Of a stretch of DNA of 64,000 nucleotides, positions 51,350 to 60,500 are shown piece by piece. The notes beneath the pieces are model-generated. The model saw nothing but the letters and a program-made list of their open reading frames with translations, did not search any database and was not told the origin of the DNA. Source of the stretch: Halobacteriales archaeon QS_8_69_73. Its GTDB lineage: Archaea; Halobacteriota; Halobacteria; Halobacteriales; Haloarculaceae. Location of the stretch: contig PXRZ01000055.1 of NCBI GenBank assembly GCA_003022945.1, forward strand, positions 1-64,000, in the 5' to 3' direction. Each line of letters begins with the position of its first letter. Position 1 is the stretch's first letter. Both the position numbers and the translations under genes were made by a program.

Positions 51350-51399
51350 GTCTCGAGGGATAAATACATTTAAATACAATCCAGTGAATATACTTTCTA
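51350..51399 (+). promoter_or_regulatory. Probable AT-rich archaeal promoter of the methyltransferase gene
   Basis: gagggataaatacatttaaatacaatcc with TATA-like boxes ~20-30 nt upstream of the ATG at 51400. Confidence 0.45.
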
Positions 51400-52836
51400 A
51401 TGAAGGGGTTCGTCAAGACACCAAATCAGATTGCTCAGCGAATGGTAGAACTTCTCTTCAGGGAGTCAACCCCCTCCAAGGGAGATCAAATTCTCTTTCC
51501 AGGCGTAGGGGAGGGACCCTTTATCAAAGCGATCCAAGACTACTGTCTTAACCATGACCATCCTATCCCAGAAGGAATTGCGTGTGACACCCATAAAGGC
51601 CGACTCGAGAAGGCTCGTAGTCAGTTTGAGGGTCTACCAATTCAGTTTGAGCAGTTTGATTTCTTAGGCCGCAGGCAGGGCATAGGACAATTTGATTATA
51701 TCATCGGAAACCCACCTTACGTCCCAATCACGGAGATCAGGGAGTCAAAAAAGGAGAATTACCGCGATCGGTTTAAAACTGCAAAAGGCCGATTTGATCT
51801 CTATCTGTTGTTCTTTGAACAAGGGTTAAACTTGCTGAATGACGGGGGGAGGTTGGCATTTATTACGCCAGAAAAATTCGAGTACACTGAGACAGCCAGT
51901 GCCCTCCGGCAACAATTTGATGTATACCATCTAGAGCGATTAGAGCATGTCAGTGAGGGCTCTTTTCCGAGCCATATAACATATCCAATAATATCTATTG
52001 TCAGTAACACATCCCTGAATGGAACGACAGTAGTACCCCGGAAGGGAAATGCACGTGACGTTTCGCTTCCATCCGATGGATCCCGATGGTCTCAGCTCGT
52101 TCGCGATATCGACCCAGACCTTGATTCGACCGGTGTCACACTGGGTGAAGTAACGAGCCGAATTAGCCCTGGAGTAGCGACGGGGGCTGATTCTGTATTC
52201 GTATTCTCATCCGAAAAAGCACCTTCAGAACTAGAGCTGTGGAGTGTGCCAACTATTTCGGGAAAAGGACTTGAGCAGCAGCCGATTTCCGAATCCGTTG
52301 AGCCGATTGCAAAATTCATCTGTCCCTATGATAGCTCAGGCGATCTCCTCGATGAATCGGATCTCGACACATTTGGTGAATGGCTCAATGACGTGCATCG
52401 GTCAAGATTAGAAAAAAGGTCGTGCTTTCAAAAAGGAAAACGAGATTGGTATGCATGGCACGAAAATCCGCCGATGGATCAAATGTTGCAGGAGAAAATC
52501 CTCTTCCGAGATATAACTGACAGTCCTCGCTTTTGGGTAGATAAAGGAGGGGATATTATTCCTCGCCATTCGGTGTATTATCTGGTTCCTCAGGAGGGTG
52601 TTGATATTACAGGATTACAGGCATATCTGAATACGGGCCAAGTCGAACGGTGGCTGCAGGCAAACTGTGATCATGCTCGTAATGGGTACCTCAGGCTCCA
52701 ATCCAAGGTACTCAGAGACCTCCCAGTTCCAAGACGATTCTGTAGTAGCTATCAAACTGAACAAACATCATCCAGCTCAGATAGCCCGACCGACAGTTCA
52801 AAGATGAATGCAGCAGAGCAAACGGATGATGACTAA
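51400..52836 (+). CDS. TaqI/Eco57I-type adenine DNA methyltransferase with specificity-like C-terminus
   Basis: Motif FDYIIGNPPYVPITEIR; FDLYLLFFEQGLNLLNDGGRLAFITPEKF; C-terminal ...HSVYYLVPQEGVDITGLQAYLNTGQVERWLQANCDHARNGYLRLQSKVLRDLPVP. Confidence 0.88.
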   Translation: MKGFVKTPNQIAQRMVELLFRESTPSKGDQILFPGVGEGPFIKAIQDYCLNHDHPIPEGIACDTHKGRLEKARSQFEGLPIQFEQFDFLGRRQGIGQFDYIIGNPPYVPITEIRESKKENYRDRFKTAKGRFDLYLLFFEQGLNLLNDGGRLAFITPEKFEYTETASALRQQFDVYHLERLEHVSEGSFPSHITYPIISIVSNTSLNGTTVVPRKGNARDVSLPSDGSRWSQLVRDIDPDLDSTGVTLGEVTSRISPGVATGADSVFVFSSEKAPSELELWSVPTISGKGLEQQPISESVEPIAKFICPYDSSGDLLDESDLDTFGEWLNDVHRSRLEKRSCFQKGKRDWYAWHENPPMDQMLQEKILFRDITDSPRFWVDKGGDIIPRHSVYYLVPQEGVDITGLQAYLNTGQVERWLQANCDHARNGYLRLQSKVLRDLPVPRRFCSSYQTEQTSSSSDSPTDSSKMNAAEQTDDD

Positions 52837-53936
52837 TACAGACGACACCCATTCACTTCCAAGCCGAGTCATAGAGCTATTCCAAGAAGAAAAATACTCG
52901 GAATACGGGAGAAAGCAAACCGATGTAATTTGCGAAGCTGTGGGAAACGATGTTCTATCAAAGAGTGATACCTTGCTTGAAGCAGCTCGGGCAGGAGAAT
53001 TAGTCGCTGAACGGAATTACACACCTTCTGGACACAGTTTCTACCACGATGTCGATTACGTAGTTGGCACCCCAACTGACCCCGCACAGCGGCAAATAAC
53101 GGGAGAAGCCGAACTAAACTTCGGGAACGTAGATGATGTCTGGTTAGCCCTTAATGTCGAATCGGTCGTCTTCTCGCCGAACAAAAATTGGAAAAACCGC
53201 GGAAAGGAGATCCATTCCTTCTATCTTGGAGTCTATGATACTGCTCCACTTGCAGCGACTGGTAGTGTTGTCATTTTAAACGTCGAAGACTTAGATAGGA
53301 GTCCTGACGAGATAATCGAGGGTTATCAGGAGTTCGAGTTCGCTGATGGTTCAATAGTACAAAGTCTCGACTCGCTCGCAATCCTCCCTATTAGATACAA
53401 TGAAGAAGCCCCTCAAGAAGCCGAGTTGGAAACTGGTCTCCTATCGGAGGATGATGAGTTACACTACACATCATTCATAGACGTACTCTCAGGGGCTCTA
53501 GAACGGCGATTTCGGGGGGAGTTTCGGGTCTCTCCAGACAGTGTAGAAACCGTCCTCTCACGACAAGAAAGCGACGTGCTTGAATTCAAAGAACAACTCC
53601 CGGACCACCGTGATAAAGTCGCTCAGGAAGTGGCTGCGCTCGCAAATTATGAAGGTGGGAGCATCCTGTTTGGTGTTGACGACTCCGGTACTCCAGTCGG
53701 CCTTGATTCCATCAACCAGGTGGAAGAGACGGTAGCGAATATCCTGAGTGAAGGTCCTCTCAAACGTCATTCGAAACATAGAAAAAGCCCGTGTCGAAGG
53801 AGCAGACATCCTCATTATCAACGTAGATCGAGCAACGGCAGCACCGGTTGACGTCGACGGCACGTTCTTCGTACGGACGGGAACAACCACTGATAGACTG
53901 ACTGGACGGAAAATTCTGGACCGATTCCCACGGTGA
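52826..53936 (+). pseudogene. AlbA_2 (Schlafen AAA-4-like) domain protein with uncharacterised N-terminal domain; frame break near 53745
   Basis: SDVLEFKEQLPDHRDKVAQEVAALANYEGGSILFGVDDSGTPVGLDS...ILSE, then out-of-frame KVLSNVIRNIEKARVEGADILIINVDRATAAPVDVDGTFFVRTGTTTDRLTGRKILDRFPR*. Confidence 0.65.
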
Positions 53937-53981
53937 GCTAGAGTCCGTGGCCGGCTTAGGCCGTTTGGCTCAACTACAGCG

Positions 53982-56900
53982 CTAGATCTGTCCCCAGAGG
54001 TCGGAAACTTCGTTCGGCGACGAGACGCTCAGATACCGATAATTCATCTGTAGCAATCGCTGGCGCTTTTCCTCGTCGTCTGCTTGGACGTGTTCTTTCT
54101 GATGATCTGGGCCATCAACGAATACCACAATCGGTTGGGATCGTCCTGCAGACTCATAGAAGAAGTCGGCTTCGACCACCGGTTCCTCGCCATCGTATAT
54201 CGTCTTTTGCGCCTCGTCTGGTAGGGGATAGCCTTCCTCCCGCACTCGCTCAAGGACATCGCGTTCTAAGGTAGATTCACAGGCACTCCGAAGCCCCTGA
54301 TATCGCTCCTCATCGTAGGTACAGTCAGTTGGGTTCAGGGTCAACGACTGTGTCCCTCGAAGCCACGGCATGACTAGTTCTCTGTCGAATAGAGGATGTT
54401 CACGCTGATTGTAGTATGACATCAGACACTCGTAACAGGCTCGCTCACATCCATCGGGATCGTTGGCGTGAAGCACATCAACTGCCTCTCGAATTGCTCG
54501 AGAGAAGCGGTTCTTAGTTGGATCAGTTAGGTCATGCAGCGCACCAGCACCGCCCTCGCTTGTCTCGTGGACCACGATAGTGAGATCGCCATGGTCACCC
54601 GGCGCCGGCTTTATGAAGGTCGATATCTCCTGCTCGTCAAGATCGAATTCGACGAGAATTCCCTGATAGAGGGCTTCTTTGAGCGTGTGGAAGAAGGATT
54701 CAGATCGATTGCCATCAATCTGACCGGGAAGGGGCGTCGTCACCGTCACGGTATCGTGTCTGCCTTCAGTGTAGAGTTCGATTCCTTCGCGAATTGCGTC
54801 CACGTCTGCATTCGCATAACAGCCGTCGTCAACGTGATTTTCGATCTGATTATAGCTCGTGAGCCACCGGTTACACTCCGTACATAGGGCAAAGCCCTGA
54901 AGCTCGTCGTCATCCCGGCCACGGATGCCGGAGTTGACCGTGACTATCCGCGCATTCGATTCATATGTGACGTTGCCTGAAACCCCATCGCCCGCTAGTT
55001 CGTACTCGGTTTCATTCCGGCGTTCGTAGTACTGTTCGATGTCGTAGCCCTCTCTCTGCCTCTCTTCGTCATCGCTGGTGATGTTTTCCTCCGGGCGAGC
55101 ACGCTGGTCTGGTAGCTCCATTGCGTTCGGGTTTGTGTGAACGCCGCCGAACGTCTCCTTACAGGCTGGGCAGCCTGCTGCCTCTTGGGCATCATCACCC
55201 ATCAGAATCGTCTCACAAGCTGGACAAACGATCTTGTGGCGAGTCACCGGGTCGGCATCCCGAGTCTTTGGTCTGGCATATTTGACGCCGTGTCGTTCCC
55301 CACGGTAGTATACGTGATTTCCTGGGGCGAACTCGCGGATCGCCTGAGCTTCGTCTCGCTGGATGTCATCCTCAAGTGTCGTGAACCCGAGTGTGCAGTT
55401 CGACCGAGGGAAGCCGTAATTAGGCAGGAATCCCTGTGAGCGGAGATACTGGTAGGAGTAGAATCGCTTGCCACCATCCCGCATGTTCTCGAGGCGGCGT
55501 TCTATCGCGTCACGTTCCTGTCGTTCGAGGTACTCGCCGCCTTCGGCCCCAAGTTTCTTGTTTAGCCGGCGAAGCTCTCGGGTCAATCGACTGTATTCGA
55601 TGCGCCAGGGGTCGAACGCTTCGTCGAATTCGTCGACGAATCCATCGACACGTTCCTCGATGAATTCGTCGCTAAACCAGTCAGTGTATTCCGTCTGTTG
55701 GCGCTCTCTGCTGAAGGCTTGTTTGACGGCCTGGATGATATCGTCGCGGTTCGATGCTACCGCGGATTCCAGGTCGTTACGATAACTCCCGTACAGCTCG
55801 TAACTGTTCTCAGTTGCCTTGATATCCAGAATCTGTTTGATCTTCCCCTGTAGCTTGAAGTCGATCACTTCGAGCACGAGGGCATTGATGTGTGCCTCCA
55901 GGAGATCCTGGTTGTTGAGGAGGAACGTCGGTGGAGAGATTTCGCCAGCAATGATCCGCTCCGGACGTTGGTAGAAATACTGATCATGCGAAGCACGGCC
56001 GAAACCGCTCCCACAGAACGTGGTCACGAGCGATGGCTGATTCTGACGCCCTGCCCGCCCCGAGCGCTGGGCATAATTGCTGGGGTTCGGCGGCACATTA
56101 CGCATAAAGACGTTCGACAGATCGCCGATGTCGATGCCGAGCTCCATCGTGGGGGTACAGACGATCGTATTCAGGTTCCCTCCCTCCTCCTGGAACTGCG
56201 TTTCTAACTTCTTTCGGAGCTCGCCTTCGATCTGCCCACTGTGCTCGGCGGCGAAGATGTCGACTGCATCTTCGAACGAGAGCGTGTATAATTCGTGGAA
56301 GTACGAATCTCGGAGATCGGTCTGCTCCGGCGTTACATTTCCACAGCTACTGTTGAGACACATCTCGAGACGATCTCGGGTAACGACGGTCTTGCACTTC
56401 GGACAGACAGAAACATCGCTCGGATCGTGGGGAACCAACTTAACGAGCCCAGAGTTGAGCATGTAAGCTTTGCGCCCTCGATAGATAGGGGCTTCAACCA
56501 ATAGGGGAAGCTCATTAGGGTCGCTCAGGAGATCTCGCACTCCTTCGATAACCTCGGCAGCTCGATCCGAATCGACGTCTAACGCCCTGGTCGTCCACTT
56601 GACGTGGCGGGAACGCCAATCGGTGAACCGGTGGATCTGTTCGGTGCCGCTGGTGTCTGCCGCGTCGCTGAATCCTTCAGGGAACCGGAAGAATTGCTGC
56701 TTATGGAATTGCGTATCGTCATCGAGGTTATTGATTACGTCTCTCCGGAAATCCCCGAAGTTGGTGAAGATATCGTGGTTGAGTGCCGCAGTCCGACGGA
56801 ACAAATCGAGGAACGCCTTGCAGTATTCGTGGCGGACGGCTGGGTCGGCGTCAGCTAATTCCGGTATATCATCCCAGACTTCGTCGATTGCGGCGAGGTC

Positions 56901-59279
56901 TTCGAGGTTCTCGTATTCGACGTCGATGAGACCGACGTCTTCGAGGCTCTGCTGACCCCGCTGTTGGCTCTTTCTGAGTTCCAAGAGCGTGTGGAACTGC
57001 AGGTATCGACCATACCTGGCCTTCTCGTCGTCAGGGACGCCGAACCGGTTGGTTTGTAGACCGTCTGGGAGGGTTTCGTTGCTCTCCAATATGTCGAAGG
57101 TTCGGTTCCCGATGTCCGCGAGACTCACTCGACCGTTCTCCTTCAACGCGCCATAGAGAGCGCGGCGGAATTTCACCCGCTGGTAGAGATTATTGAGGTG
57201 GGCCGCCTGCAAGGCAGTGTCCTGGCGATTATCGCTGAAGGCGATGGTTTTCTGCTGTGGATCAGGGAGTTCCTGCATCGTCGAACCGATGAGGACGTCG
57301 GTCGCGGTCGACCGGCCGACCGTCCCGAACTTGAACATCTTCGAGAGCTCCATTGCACGGCCCATCCGCGTGTGACTCACGCCGCAGTTACCACAGAACA
57401 GGAACTCCGCCTCGGTCCACATTACCTGGATTCCTTGCGTGGCGAAACACCCGCATTGTAGCTGTCCGCTCTCGAGGTGCCCGTCGGTCAAGCGATTATG
57501 CTGGGGACAGTAGGTGGCTGGTTCGGGAACTGCATCAACCCAGGTGTCCCTGAGGACGTCGTCGTCGTTGAACCAATCAGCTGGGAGCGGCACCTCTTCT
57601 CGGTCCCAATCGCCTCGCATAATGTATCCCGCGGTCTCGTCGTCCTCGACACTGAGGTCACTCACCTCTCGTGGCGCCAAGTGGCCGTGCCCATCACGCA
57701 CGATAGTGTAGTATTCCTGGCCACAGGCGCGGCAGAAGGATAGCGGGAATGCCTTGATACTCCGGTCGTATTTTCGAGCGCAGTGGCGACACTGGAGGTC
57801 CCCCGCGTCACTCAAGTGGGGTTCATCGTCCTCCAGGGTTTCCTGGGTGAGACACGCCACCAACCCAGATCCTTGACTGAAGAACGAATGGAGTTTCGGC
57901 ACGAAGATAGGCTGGTAGTCGCCTTGCACCTCCGTCGTTCCGACAGTTCCTGCGAGCAACGCGGCTTGGAGTTCCCGACGGGCTTCGTCCGGTGTGGCAC
58001 CCGGTCGGAATCTCTCGCGGTACTCCTCAACGAGCGATTCTTCCGCTTGTTCGGCGGCTTCCCCGGACGGCTGGATCTGCTGACTCCGAGTGCTTAGCTG
58101 TTCGTCGAGGAAGGCAACAGTGGGGTGATCGAGGAGGACCTCCCCGAGTGCTCTCGCGGATTTCGTTTCTTCTTTCCGGAGCGATCGCTCGGTGATCCGT
58201 TCCGCAAGTTTGGTCGCCTCGTCCGCTGACCCATCGAACCGTTGGATGTCCTCCTCAGTCACCTCGACCCGTTCGGGAAGATTCGCATCGCCAGTCAGGC
58301 CAAGGGTAAAATAGGACTCGCCAATGACCCGTTCCGGATCGACGGGCGATCCGAAGATTCGTTTGGAGAACTCGGCGATCTCCTCGTCGGCGTCCAATCC
58401 CTCCTCGCTCTGGACGGTCGCTGACGTCCCGATGCAGGTCAGCCCCTCGCCCGCGCCAGTGTGCTCACGAAGCCGGCGAATCAGGGCAGCGACGTCAGCG
58501 CCCTGCTGGCCAGTGTACGTGTGAATCTCGTCGAGGATCAAGAACTCGAGGGCACCGTCGTGTTCCGGCGGGAAGAGCTCCTTGTCCTGATGCCGGGTTA
58601 GGATGTAGTCCAGCATCACGTAGTTGGTCATTAGGATGTCCGGCGGATCCTCGCGGAGTTCCTCCCGGGAGACGACCTCGCAGTCATAGGGCTCGTCACG
58701 GCCGAATTGATTGAGGAACTCCGCCTCGCTGTCGGGATCCGTGGGCGTGTCCCCCGTGTAGAGACCGAGGCTGAGACCCGATCCATCGAGTCGTTCTGTA
58801 AACTCCTCGTACTGCGAGTTCGCCAGCGCATTCATCGGATAGACGATGACAGCCTTGATTCCCTCCTCCCCTCGATCGACGGCGTCGAGGCAGTGGCTGA
58901 CGATCGGGATACCAAAGGCGAAGCTCTTCCCGGAACCCGTACCCGTCGAGACGATTGTGTTCCCTTTATGAATCGACTCAATTGCCTCGGACTGGTGCTT
59001 GTACGGCTCGATTGGTTCACCACTCTCGTCATCAAAGACGTCCAGAACACCGGTGTGGAGAGATCCTTCGTCGACGAATTCGTTTAGGGACCGACCCGTC
59101 TGGAATCGCTCGTTGAGCTGGACAAACGGCTCCTTCCAGAGTACCTTTCCCGTGTTGATCCGCTCGTCAATCCAGACTTCAATCGTATCATCGTCGATGT
59201 TCTGGAACGTCTCGACGTAATCTCGATAAGACGTTTGAACCTCGTCGAGGGCATCAAAGGGATTGAGACGGGAGGCCAT
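53982..59279 (-). CDS. DEAD/DEAH helicase with C-terminal DUF1998/MZB Cys motif and terminal Vsr/DUF559-like nuclease-fold region (DISARM-like)
   Basis: YKHQSEAIESIHKGNTIVSTGTGSGKSFAF (Walker A), FLILDEIHTYTG (DExH), PTMELGIDIGDLSNVFMRNVPPNPSNYAQRSGRAGRQ (motif VI), CERACYECLMSYYNQREHPLFDR, ADFFYESAGRSQPIVVFVDGPDHQ...RLLQMNYRYLSV. Confidence 0.88.
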   Translation of the reverse strand: MASRLNPFDALDEVQTSYRDYVETFQNIDDDTIEVWIDERINTGKVLWKEPFVQLNERFQTGRSLNEFVDEGSLHTGVLDVFDDESGEPIEPYKHQSEAIESIHKGNTIVSTGTGSGKSFAFGIPIVSHCLDAVDRGEEGIKAVIVYPMNALANSQYEEFTERLDGSGLSLGLYTGDTPTDPDSEAEFLNQFGRDEPYDCEVVSREELREDPPDILMTNYVMLDYILTRHQDKELFPPEHDGALEFLILDEIHTYTGQQGADVAALIRRLREHTGAGEGLTCIGTSATVQSEEGLDADEEIAEFSKRIFGSPVDPERVIGESYFTLGLTGDANLPERVEVTEEDIQRFDGSADEATKLAERITERSLRKEETKSARALGEVLLDHPTVAFLDEQLSTRSQQIQPSGEAAEQAEESLVEEYRERFRPGATPDEARRELQAALLAGTVGTTEVQGDYQPIFVPKLHSFFSQGSGLVACLTQETLEDDEPHLSDAGDLQCRHCARKYDRSIKAFPLSFCRACGQEYYTIVRDGHGHLAPREVSDLSVEDDETAGYIMRGDWDREEVPLPADWFNDDDVLRDTWVDAVPEPATYCPQHNRLTDGHLESGQLQCGCFATQGIQVMWTEAEFLFCGNCGVSHTRMGRAMELSKMFKFGTVGRSTATDVLIGSTMQELPDPQQKTIAFSDNRQDTALQAAHLNNLYQRVKFRRALYGALKENGRVSLADIGNRTFDILESNETLPDGLQTNRFGVPDDEKARYGRYLQFHTLLELRKSQQRGQQSLEDVGLIDVEYENLEDLAAIDEVWDDIPELADADPAVRHEYCKAFLDLFRRTAALNHDIFTNFGDFRRDVINNLDDDTQFHKQQFFRFPEGFSDAADTSGTEQIHRFTDWRSRHVKWTTRALDVDSDRAAEVIEGVRDLLSDPNELPLLVEAPIYRGRKAYMLNSGLVKLVPHDPSDVSVCPKCKTVVTRDRLEMCLNSSCGNVTPEQTDLRDSYFHELYTLSFEDAVDIFAAEHSGQIEGELRKKLETQFQEEGGNLNTIVCTPTMELGIDIGDLSNVFMRNVPPNPSNYAQRSGRAGRQNQPSLVTTFCGSGFGRASHDQYFYQRPERIIAGEISPPTFLLNNQDLLEAHINALVLEVIDFKLQGKIKQILDIKATENSYELYGSYRNDLESAVASNRDDIIQAVKQAFSRERQQTEYTDWFSDEFIEERVDGFVDEFDEAFDPWRIEYSRLTRELRRLNKKLGAEGGEYLERQERDAIERRLENMRDGGKRFYSYQYLRSQGFLPNYGFPRSNCTLGFTTLEDDIQRDEAQAIREFAPGNHVYYRGERHGVKYARPKTRDADPVTRHKIVCPACETILMGDDAQEAAGCPACKETFGGVHTNPNAMELPDQRARPEENITSDDEERQREGYDIEQYYERRNETEYELAGDGVSGNVTYESNARIVTVNSGIRGRDDDELQGFALCTECNRWLTSYNQIENHVDDGCYANADVDAIREGIELYTEGRHDTVTVTTPLPGQIDGNRSESFFHTLKEALYQGILVEFDLDEQEISTFIKPAPGDHGDLTIVVHETSEGGAGALHDLTDPTKNRFSRAIREAVDVLHANDPDGCERACYECLMSYYNQREHPLFDRELVMPWLRGTQSLTLNPTDCTYDEERYQGLRSACESTLERDVLERVREEGYPLPDEAQKTIYDGEEPVVEADFFYESAGRSQPIVVFVDGPDHQKEHVQADDEEKRQRLLQMNYRYLSVSSPNEVSDLWGQI

Positions 59280-59440
59280 GATATCTCATGTCTGTGTCGG
59301 CATAATAAACGTTAGTTTAGAGCCGAACTGACAGCTGATTCATCGCGCATGAGAATGACTTATCTTCCACAGCCCGCGCCTCATCCGGGCAATTACGGGA
59401 ACACGGTTTGGAGTGAGCCAGCATCATCGACGAGTCCACA

Positions 59441-60499
59441 TCAAAACCAACCATAAAATCTTGTAGAGGTTTTTCCCCAGGAGCCTTCTTTCATTGCTCG
59501 TCGAATAAATTGTGTGGCTTCTTTTTCGTCGTTTACTATTTCTAATTTTATCCGAGCACCGCTTTTTGAGTCTTCCTCTACTAAGGCGATACCTTGTTGT
59601 TCAGCCCTTGCCCTTTGCACCCCGGGTACATCGTTTGGGATGTTAAGTCGAAACATGCCATTATCCTCATAAAAATCGTACTTCATTAACCTCGTTTCGC
59701 CATCACTACAATAAACCTTGACATCCTCATCTGGCCCACCCACTAGTTCATATATAACTTCACCTGCCGTTTTTGGGAACTCGACCTGAAAGGTATAATC
59801 ACCGGTGAATGATTGAAGGCCAGCCCAAGCGGCTTTTGCATGTTTTGGGTTAAATGTCGGTTTGTTAGGCGGGTTTGATTGCAGATCCGCTGGATTTGTA
59901 TTTTCTTGAGTCGGGAGAGGTTCGCCTAGGCCTACAGATTGGTGGTCTTCAGGCTGTCTTCGCTTGATTTCTGCATATTGTTCAGAGTATTGATCTAGAT
60001 CCACTGACTCTACAGGAGTACAGATCTCCCAAAGTTCTACGGCTGTTCCAGATAATTGATCGACAATTTCACTATTTTCGGTTGTAAGACCGACCTCGAT
60101 ATTATTTGACAGCCCACCGCCCGTAAAATTTGCAGAGCCGATATACCCGGCAGTTGAGTTTTTCAAGTAGGGTGCAGGCGAATTACTGCCTACTAAGCCA
60201 ATCTTTGGATGAAATTGGGGGCCCCTATTTCCCGCTAGTCGGAGAGTCCATCCCAAATCCTTGGCGTCATCAATTGCAGCGGGTTCTGTGACATACCCAT
60301 TCAGTCCAAAAATCGCTGCACAATCTTGTATACCAACTTCTTCAAACACCGATTTGAGTCTCCTGACACCATCTCTTGATACATATGCTGATGCGAAAAA
60401 GAAGGTTTGAGCTCCACACTCGTCTAATAGATGTTTGAGTTGACGTTGAGTGTTCCTAGAATCGAGCCCTGAGATGAAGACTTGAGTCCCGTGAGGCAT
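59441..60499 (-). CDS. Phospholipase D-like nuclease-domain protein
   Basis: QFHPKIGLVGSNSPAPYLKNSTAGYIGSANFTGGGLSNNIEVGL, a single HKD-type motif with GSANFT. Confidence 0.85.
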   Translation of the reverse strand: MPHGTQVFISGLDSRNTQRQLKHLLDECGAQTFFFASAYVSRDGVRRLKSVFEEVGIQDCAAIFGLNGYVTEPAAIDDAKDLGWTLRLAGNRGPQFHPKIGLVGSNSPAPYLKNSTAGYIGSANFTGGGLSNNIEVGLTTENSEIVDQLSGTAVELWEICTPVESVDLDQYSEQYAEIKRRQPEDHQSVGLGEPLPTQENTNPADLQSNPPNKPTFNPKHAKAAWAGLQSFTGDYTFQVEFPKTAGEVIYELVGGPDEDVKVYCSDGETRLMKYDFYEDNGMFRLNIPNDVPGVQRARAEQQGIALVEEDSKSGARIKLEIVNDEKEATQFIRRAMKEGSWGKTSTRFYGWF

Positions 60500-60500
60500 T

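Noticed and set aside
52826-53936. Programmed ribosomal frameshifting in the AlbA_2 gene
   Set aside because: No slippery heptamer at the junction, and many other genes in the window show similar breaks, so error or mutation is simpler.
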